NCBI RefSeq assembly: GCF_014633365.1
Contig: NC_068343.1
Span: 27,807,307 to 27,871,306, forward strand
Origin: Diospyros lotus
Taxonomy: Eukaryota > Streptophyta > Magnoliopsida > Ericales > Ebenaceae
Reading direction: 5' to 3'
Length of the DNA stretch: 64,000 bases
In this document: piece by piece, positions 56,695-64,000 of the stretch
How the letters are laid out: every line of letters starts with the position of its first letter
How positions within the stretch are numbered: the stretch's first letter is position 1
Translations under genes and position numbers: made by a program
The notes under the pieces: model-generated
Database searches by the model: none
Told to the model about the DNA's origin: nothing
Seen by the model: the letters and a program-made list of their open reading frames with translations, nothing else

Positions 56695-58858
56695 TGTAAC
56701 ACCCCAAATTTCTTAAGCATGTTATAACTTAGGATTTTGGGAATATAAAATTTTTTCATATCACAATCGTTGTCATACATCACACAATATCCCAAAAACC
56801 CTAATTTTCACCTTCTCAGCTTAACAAACACAATAAACGAATAGCTAAGACAGGTGTTAAAATTTCAAATGCAGAAGCTAGATCAAACCTGATATGGTTC
56901 ACAACCATAATGATTTATTTATCATAAATAAAATCGTTCAAGACTTCTACAAAATGTATTACATGGACATCATCTCTCGTAAGTGATAACTGAACGTCTT
57001 AAACATATTCAAATCCTACATAGGTCACACAAAAACATAGATATGATAAACATGTTATAGGTAATAAATTAAGCTTATTCTTCAGCTACCTCATTTCCCT
57101 TAGAGCCGCTCGTCGAACCTGGAACATTTGAATATTCCAGGGACATAGTCCAATTAGAAGATGAATCTTCTAGTGAAAAACTCCAAAACAGTTTATATTA
57201 ATGCATGAACAAGTATAAAACGTATGAGGAAAATAATGAGAACTACTCCAAAGTGCCTCGTGAACATATCAGCCTCCTCCAACGAGAGCTTTCTCAATGG
57301 CGCATGCATAGCGCCTCTCGGGAGGTCCCTAACCATGTCACCTCGGCCCAACCTCATAGAACTTATGCAATTACCACATCCGTTGTCCCTTAGACTCACG
57401 ATCTTCCCCATGAGAGCTTTCTATATCGAGCACGCATAACGCCTCTCGGGGAATATCCGACTTTTACCCTCGACCAACAACAAATTGGTGCAACAGTATG
57501 GTCACATGAATTTTATAAATGCAACAATTAAAAAGCCAATAGCATATAATTTTCAGAAAAATACATTTCATATATGCAACATGATTTCACGTAAGAGAAT
57601 AATAAGAGTTTACATATAAGAACTTCATGAAACACGTCTCATGAAATAGAAGTCTCTCATAAGAGAATAAAGAATAAGATTTGGAGTATAAGAGTCTCAC
57701 CTTGTTGGTTTATCTCTTGGACTGTACAATTTCACTACAAACAGCCTAGGTTTCTGCATAAAACATGCATTTTGGTAAACTTAACCTCAAATATTTTTAC
57801 ATAGGGTTGAGGGGCATTAAAGTAGGGACAAAACTGGAAAAGTTGAAGAAAAATGGGCCCTTCACGCGCCCTTACACTCCCTGGAAAGGTGAGCCACGCA
57901 CCTTTATGCGCAGCACTTTCCGGCGTGTGTAACTCACGGGCGGTTAGCAGTTTTGGACAGCTTTGTCTCAGTTTGGTATTTCGACCATAACTTCCTCATT
58001 TTAACTCCGACTCAATTCCCGTTTGAACCTACACAACCTCGAGAACTTATCTTGCTTTTTTTTTTTTTTTTTTACTGATTTTGGCGAATTCCGACGAAGA
58101 CTCACAACTCTGAAGAGGCTCGTTCTCTGCCGCTTCTCCGCCCTTTTTTTCTGCCTTCTTGCAGAAATTCCTCCCTTCTCTCTAGAGCAAGCTCCTCCAC
58201 TTAGAATGCCTTAACTCTCAAACTTCCTTTGAATGATTTGAGATCAACTCATGGCCTCTATTTATAAAATTCTTGAACCAATCACATTATGCCACTTGTC
58301 ACAAGCTTAGCCATGGACTCCAAAGACTCAAACCTATAATTGAATGGCTTTTCAAATCCAAATCTAGAATGAATTTAACTTTTAAAATCCAAGCTAATAC
58401 CCCAAACTTCTTCCAAATGACATTTTGGCCCTTATTTCTAGTTCTCAACTTTAATATTTTACCACATTAGCTTATAATTTCATCCTTATTTCATTTAGAT
58501 AATTTTCTAATTACAATTACACCCTCAGACATCAAATTTATCGAGATACTTAAAATCTCAAAATTAATAACTCAAAATTACTCGATATGTATGATTTCCA
58601 GGAAGCCCTTGCCATCATTTGGTCTTTTTAGGCCACAACTTAACTTAACTGAAAAATCATCTCTGATTTGATTTCTTTTAGCGTCATAAATCTCGCCTCG
58701 AGATGCTCATCAAAAATATACCTTTGTCCTTAGGTATCTAAGCTCTAGGGCACTCCTTGTAGCTGATTCGATCACTTGTTGCCATTTCAAGCATATTTTT
58801 TGATATTTTAATCTCACTTAAAATATGTGGCAACTTCATGAAAATATGGGGTATTACA
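56695..58858 (-). mobile_element. Solo LTR (family I) in the leader of element H
   Basis: 2164 bp from TGTAACACCCC to GGGGTATTACA. Flanks AGGAC (56690-56694) and AGTAC (58859-58863) differ by one base. The minus-strand TATA box TATAAATA lies at 58266-58259, and a GC-rich patch at 57857-57945 with a 7-bp stem (57885-57891 with 57899-57905) lies 315-400 bp downstream. Confidence 0.87.
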
Positions 58859-58877
58859 AGTACTGTTGTCACACTAG

Positions 58878-59231
58878 GTGCAAAGGATCGAAGCCCAAGG
58901 GAATCCGCCAGATGAGGATGTGATTTTGTTTCTGAGCGCAATAGAAGAGATCATTAATGATGTACCCCCGAGCTACCGACAATTGATAGATTTGGCAGAT
59001 TACCAGATCAACTACCTAATCAGCATAATGGTAGGGGAATGGAAGACATATGCCCAGTGGATATGGAAACATTTGGATTTTCTAACCCTAAGCGATTTTT
59101 GCACAAGAATTCGGTATCAGTATGGGGTGCTGCACTTGGAAGCTATGGACAAGGAGGATCAGGAAGATGGCACTGCGGAATCCGAAGAAGACAACGATGT
59201 CATCGATATCAGTTTCGATAAGGAATCCTAA
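58878..59231 (+). CDS. Extra ORF upstream of gag in element H, function unknown
   Basis: 117 codons, uninterrupted, starting MQRIEAQGNPPDEDVILFL and ending in an acidic tail (QEDGTAESEEDNDVIDISF). The middle (YRQLIDLADYQINYLISIMV, then WIWKHLDFL) has aromatic and aliphatic residues typical of a folded helical domain; there is no signal peptide or zinc motif. It stops about 260 bp before the probable gag start at 59495, so it is not the N terminus of gag in this reading. The solo LTR just upstream may have removed its true beginning. I recognise no family. It could be an additional retroelement ORF, or captured plant coding sequence. Confidence 0.5.
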   Translation: MQRIEAQGNPPDEDVILFLSAIEEIINDVPPSYRQLIDLADYQINYLISIMVGEWKTYAQWIWKHLDFLTLSDFCTRIRYQYGVLHLEAMDKEDQEDGTAESEEDNDVIDISFDKES

Positions 59232-59494
59232 GAGGATGATGAAGGACCCTTGGTGGAATCTAATGATGATGAGGATCACAAGGAGTCGTGGATCTAGAAG
59301 CCAAAGGACTAACTGAAAGGGGCCGAAGGGATAGCTGAAGGAAGGGGAAATATATAATATAATAAGATGTTATGTTATCTTCTTTTTTGTTGTAATGTTA
59401 TGTTTTATGGGATACTATTAAGAAATAAAATTGTCCTTCCTTGTAAAGAAATGATTTTGTCTTATGCATAACTCATTTCCATGATTCACTCCAG

Positions 59495-60263
59495 ATGGTG
59501 AATACACGATGACTCCGAGATGCAGTCCACAATGGGAATGGGATAAGGGAGGAAAATAATCCCAGAGATTAGGGTGATCGTAGGAATCACTTAGGAGGAA
59601 ACAGGAGGTATGTTGGGGAATCAAGCTCTAGCAAGGATCGGTTTGAGCGGATGGAACGATTCTTAGAGAACATGTTAACCTACGTGAGTCGAAAGGAGCC
59701 TACTCGGCACACGATCACAGCATTGGAATGCTACCAACATTTAAGCCCCCTATGTTCAAAGGTAGGACTTGCGATGATCCTAGCTCAGTCGAGTACTGGC
59801 TCGAGCAGACAGAGAAATTATTTCAACACCTCCAGTACAACGAGGAGGAAAAAGTAAGGTGTGCGACCTACACGCTGGAGGAAGAGGCGAGACGGTGGTG
59901 GCAATTTATCGAGGGTTCTATAATAAGATTTCACCAAGAACGCGAGGATGAGGATGAGAATGCTCTAATCTATACTTGAGTAGGGTTCAAGGAGGAGTTC
60001 AATGACAAGTACTTTCCTAAGAGCTGGAAGGAGGAAAGGATCTGAAATTTTATGAGACTTAAGCAGACCGATGAAATGTTTGTGAACCAGTAGGATAACC
60101 GATTCACTCAACTGATTAAGTATGTGCCCATGTACGAGACTAACGAGAGTCAGAAGGCACAGAAGTTCATTTCAGGGTTGCAAGTGAGTCTCCCTCTAGT
60201 AAGTTTTAAGTGGGTGGGACATTGATTCCTACAAAGAAGCACTACACCGAGCCCTAACCATTG
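59495..60263 (+). pseudogene. Gag N-terminal part and capsid region of element H, broken
   Basis: A likely start at 59495 reads MVNTR, a common beginning of plant Gypsy gag, then hits a stop. Frame changes follow; the retrotransposon gag core is clear in PPMFKGRTCDDPSSVEYWLE, then EEEARRWWQFIEG, FKEEFNDKYFPKSWKEERI and AQKFISGLQ. At least five stops. The reading ALTIER runs into the solo LTR at 60269 and resumes as NLMR at 62273. Confidence 0.82.
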
Positions 60264-60268
60264 AGAGG

Positions 60269-62267
60269 TGAAAGTAGAGCAAGATCGCTACGGGGCAAGC
60301 AGCGTAGTTCAAAAATTTTGAACCTTACCCCGATCCCAGCGATTGGATCAACGTCGAAATCAAATCATTCACAAACAAATAAATAAATCTAACCTTTAGA
60401 TTATCGAGTCGTTCGCGGATTCGAGCCGTCCAAGCGTCCGGCCTCTAACTTGTGATACGCGGCACGCGTCCGTTGGCAAGGAGAGCGGAATAGGAGTGCT
60501 AGCTCCTTCTCCTTTGCGCGGCTTGTGTATGGACGGTAAAAGAACACCCACGTTTCAAATCGATGCCAAAAGAAACGGGGAAGAGTGAACGGCAATGCGT
60601 TTTTCAACTCTTGAAAAACGACACCAAAAATCACCTCTATAATGGGCAACCTATAAAAGGATATTTATAATGAAATATCCTAGGGTTTCTAAAACCCTAA
60701 TGGATTGGGCTAGCCCATTAATTCTAATTTAATTAGAATCATAAGTGGGCTTATTCTAGTCCAACTAGAAATATAATTAAATGGCCCAATCCTTTTATAG
60801 GTTAAATAAAATATTATGGCCCAAATCTAATTCAAGCCCAAATATATTTTATTTAATATTTGGCCCAAATCTAATTTGGTCCAAATATAATATTTAATAT
60901 TTGGCCCAAATCTAATTTAGTCCAAATATAATATTTATTTTAATATTTGGCCCAAATCCAATTTAGTCCAAATATAATATTTAATTTAATATTTGGCCCA
61001 AATCTAATTTAGTCCAAATATTAACTTAAGCCCAAAAATATTTTATTTCCTATTTGCCACTCCAACAAATAGAAAATCATTAAATTAGAAACTCCTTCCT
61101 AATTTAATCAAATGCCATTTTTAGGAAACTCTTTCCAGTACGACGACTCCTCGTCATATCGACGTCATTACGTCTATCTGTTCTTTTTCCGTGAGAACCT
61201 ACGACGGCACAACTTCTTGCCGAAGTGTCCCACTTAACCATACGTCCACTCTCCTGGTTTAAGCCAGGGACCGTTCCTATTGCGTATGACTCATTAGGCT
61301 TCCGAATATGTTGGCAATGTGTCGGTACGAACACATAAGACAAGATTGGCCTCTAGCAAGGCGTCATGCCTACCCAATTATTCAGAAGGATTCATAATCT
61401 GCAAATAACCTTTCACGAGCATGGTTATCGTGTAATACGATCCTCTCGTCAATGCATCTTATGTGATCTCAAGTATGGCGATGTGTTGCTTGATAATGAT
61501 CACATGAGTTTTCTTCGGTCTTTCGGATATCTTCACTTAATAGAAAGTGAATCAATAACTCCTTATTGATCTCTTTCACCATGGCCATGGATTTAAAGTG
61601 AATATCCACCGAATGCGCCTTAGATACATCATCCTCTATCAAGGGATAGACGAGTCCCATCTTGGCTATGCACCCATCTCCATAAGCCTCATGATATACC
61701 CAACGATCGCCCACGTGCAGCCTTTGTCTAGGCCCATCGAAACGATGTCAAAGCATACCGATCTTCTTATGAGATGACCGTGACAACCTCAGGTCCAAGG
61801 ATTAGTTACACCCATCTCGTATGAGAATTCCATCAACATTTAACCAAAATGGATTCTCATGGCGAGTCATGTCCAGTGACACGTTCTCCAACATTGGTCA
61901 CCTATGTACTTGTCTAGGCATCCCCATGCCTATGGGTGTGAGACCCCCATTGCTATCACATAGTAAAAACATAGCACATACAAGTCTTACCGCAATTGTC
62001 AATGTCCATTCTTGACATTGCTACGACTTGGGACGTTTAATGATGTCTATAAACTGTGATGCATCATCTCACATCTTTATAGATTATTCACAGTATACAT
62101 CATATGGACTTCTATCTAGTTTCATTTGGTTATTACAATAATAACAAGAAACTAATAGAATGACTTCTTGTGAATTTGAATAACTCCTTATTCAAATAAT
62201 AACATGATTACAATTGTCAGTGTACAACAGGCCCAATCTGATTGGGTCTAGAGCACCTACACTAACA
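60269..62267 (-). mobile_element. Solo LTR (family J) in gag of element H
   Basis: 1999 bp with an exact AGAGG duplication (60264-60268 and 62268-62272). The minus strand starts TGTTAGTGTAGGTGC and ends GCTCTACTTTCA. A minus-strand TATAAATA box (60669-60662) has TAGGGTTT and AAACCCTA telo boxes (60681-60699) just upstream, as in family E. Confidence 0.92.
60856..61025. repeat. Tandem TTTGGCCCAAAT repeats in LTR J
   Basis: Four imperfect units of 41-47 bp, each with TTTGGCCCAAATCTAATTT followed by AGTCCAAATATAATATT-like sequence. TTTGGCCCAAA is itself a palindrome about GGCC. Confidence 0.8.
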
Positions 62268-62272
62268 AGAGG

Positions 62273-63673
62273 AACCTGATGCGGGTAAAAATAATTGAGA
62301 TTGAGGAAGAAAGCAATGGTGGTAAGCCAGGAAGTTCAATGGCTCAACCTAAGGATGAGGGGAAATGCCCTCGTTGTAAAAGGAAACACCCTGGGAAAAG
62401 ATGTGTCATAAGATGCTATGGATGTGGCAAAGAGGGTCACATCAGGAGGAACTGCCCCGAAGAGCAAAGGAATGCCCCAAGTTGGGTATCAAGAAAAGAT
62501 TGTGTGCTACAATTGCGGGCAATCGGGGCATATCTTGCGAGAATGCCCAAAGAGGCAGAAAATGGAGCAACCGGGTGAAGGAGCCCAGAATGTTCCTCCA
62601 GGCCGAGTGTACAATCTGACTTGTGAGGACGTTGAGGCCGATCCTGCAGTTATTGAAGGTACACTGTTCTTTTCGAATATTCCAATTCATGCTTTAATAG
62701 ATCTAGGTGCTACGCATTCATTTGTTTCACATGCATCAGTAGAAAGTCTAAAGCTAGAACCTAGATAATTGGGTTATCAAATGGTAATAGCTACTCTTAT
62801 GGGAACGACCCTAGAAACTGTGGTAGGTTGCCAAGGATGTATTTTCAACATAGAAGGAGAAAGTCTGAAGATAGACTTAGCAGTATTGGATATTCAAGAT
62901 TTCGACGTGATCATAGGAATGGATTTCCTATCGATACATGAGGCTAAGGTGGATTCTAAGAATAAGTCAGTGAGCTTACACAAACCTAGCGGAGAATGGA
63001 TTATGTTTCAAGGCCAAAATAGTAAGAGTAAGAGAAAGCGTGGCATGACTTTGCAAGCATTGCAATCAACCAAACCTGAACCATGTAAGAAAAGTCTTGA
63101 GTTGGAATTAGTGACAATTGTGAATGAATACCCTGAGGTCTTTCCCGAAGATTTACTAGGATTACCTCCCCATAGAGAGATTAAATTCTCAATAGACCTT
63201 ATACCAGGTACGCAGCCTATATCTATACCTCCGTACAAGATGGACCTAGCTGAGATGAGAGAGTTGAAGGAGCAATTACAGGACTTGACCGACAAAGGAT
63301 TCATTAGACCAAGTGTGTCACCTTGGGGAGCTTCGATACTTTTCGTAAAGAAGAAAGATGGTACCTTATGGATGTGTACTGATTACTGACAGTTGAATAA
63401 GGCAACCATAAAGAATAAGTACCCGCTACCTAGGATTGATGAACTATTTGACCAACTTTAAGGAGCTAGGGTATTTTCAAAGATAGACCTTCTGTCAGGG
63501 TACTACCAAATGAAGATCAAGCCGGAAGATGTACCTAAGACCACTTTCCAATCTCGGTATAGTCACTACAAATATTTGGTGATGCCATTCGGATTGACAA
63601 ATGCACCTGCTTCATTCATGGACTTGATGAACCGAACTTTTAGACCTTACTTGGACAAGTTCATGATAGTGTT
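62273..63673 (+). pseudogene. Gag zinc knuckles, protease and reverse transcriptase of element H
   Basis: Two CCHC knuckles, CYGCGKEGHIRRNCPE (about 62414) and CYNCGQSGHILRECPK (about 62507), lie in different frames, so a frameshift separates them. Protease: ALIDLGATHSFVS at about 62692, then [13 protein letters not shown]. Reverse transcriptase: [50 protein letters not shown] and [12 protein letters not shown]. In-frame stops at about 62766 (TAA), 63388 (TGA for Arg) and 63461 (TAA for Gln) break it; the last two look like C-to-T transitions. A Copia-like LTR cuts the gene just before the catalytic FxDD box. Confidence 0.9.
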
Positions 63674-64000
63674 TGTTGAGCCAACTTGCTCATATTAATT
63701 AAGTTTTGATGATTAACAAAAATATTTTTATGATATAAATGTATTTCTTTCTCATATAAAAAAATAAATTTATTTTGAATTAAAGGTGGATTGTCTTTAA
63801 ACATATTTCCTTCTTTTGATCATTTATGTTTCAAAAGTTTATGTTTGAATTTTCATTTATTGATAAAGGCTTTTATTACTTATGCAAAAAGTATATTTAT
63901 TTTGAATTAGAGAATTACTTTTATACATGTTTTCTCTTTCTCATACAAAAAGTAAATTTATTTTAAATCAAAGAGAATTGGTTTTAAACATGTTTTCTCT
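63674..64000 (+). mobile_element. Copia-type LTR, start only
   Basis: TGTTGAGCCAACTTGCTC at 63674 matches the start of the Copia LTR at 43752. The rest is AT-rich with imperfect repeats of about 70-120 bp containing AAGTAAATTTATTTT and ACATGTTTTCTCT words. It continues past the window, so solo versus full-length cannot be decided. The preceding 5-mer is GTGTT, the half-site to look for on the far side. Confidence 0.8.

Larger units (their letters stand above)
56499..63673 (+). mobile_element. Interior of Gypsy element H with secondary insertions
   Basis: Order: primer site, about 180 bp of leader, solo LTR 56695-58858, extra ORF 58878-59231, gag (59495-60263), solo LTR 60269-62267, gag zinc knuckles, protease, reverse transcriptase to 63673. 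The pol order and initiator-Met primer site fit Gypsy chromovirus elements such as Tekay/Del; that sub-assignment is inferred from the primer site, LTR length and LTR ends, not from a tree. Confidence 0.8.

Noticed and set aside
60856..61025. CRISPR-like array from regularly spaced repeats
   Set aside because: Units are diverged direct repeats without unique spacers, inside a plant LTR.

Overview
This window is nuclear DNA of a flowering plant, probably a eudicot. The basis is plant-lineage LTR retrotransposons (Ty3/Gypsy with an initiator-Met tRNA primer site, Ty1/Copia), a plant CACTA transposon, a Tourist-like MITE, and two exons of a plant LigB-type extradiol dioxygenase gene with normal GT-AG splicing. 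I cannot name the species. There are no rRNA, tRNA or CRISPR features and no bacterial operons. Nearly all 64 kb is transposable-element sequence; most open reading frames in it are fragments or artefacts.

Layout. 1-3090: part of a Gypsy-type LTR (plus) split by a complete non-autonomous CACTA element (142-1902, duplication ATG). 3406-16466: a minus-strand, non-coding LARD-like LTR retrotransposon with both LTRs, primer site and polypurine tract; its 3' LTR carries a nested solo LTR (4597-7184). 16842-17965: the last two exons of the dioxygenase gene, the only host gene seen; its first coding exon must lie left of the window. 18140-29584: a decayed Copia element (LTR, integrase, reverse transcriptase) split by a composite of two LTRs (19514-28501, duplication GAGAC) that holds two further solo LTRs and a MITE.

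29585-63673: a Gypsy element (called H here) inserted in that Copia element. Its 5' LTR is split by a second Gypsy element (C, 29681-52573, duplication CAAAA). C is itself split by a solo LTR (33164-35619), a second copy of the LARD-like family (36590-42026), a Copia-like solo LTR (43752-44978) and a gag-only element with a 48-bp minisatellite (D, 45566-52428), which holds another solo LTR (50024-51536). The interior of H carries an unexpected ORF before gag, then gag, protease and the start of reverse transcriptase, broken by two solo LTRs and, at 63674, a Copia-like LTR that runs off the window. Reading outward in, the nest is five insertions deep. Target-site duplications read directly from the sequence support most joins.

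The observations I would follow first are: the covarying stem-loops in the 48-bp minisatellite; a GC-rich, hairpin-forming patch about 315-405 bp downstream of the TATA box in four otherwise different LTR families; arrays of short palindromes just upstream of LTR TATA boxes, with AGTCGACT shared by two unrelated families; the extra ORF before gag in H; and the dioxygenase gene whose first intron appears to have absorbed at least 16 kb of transposons.
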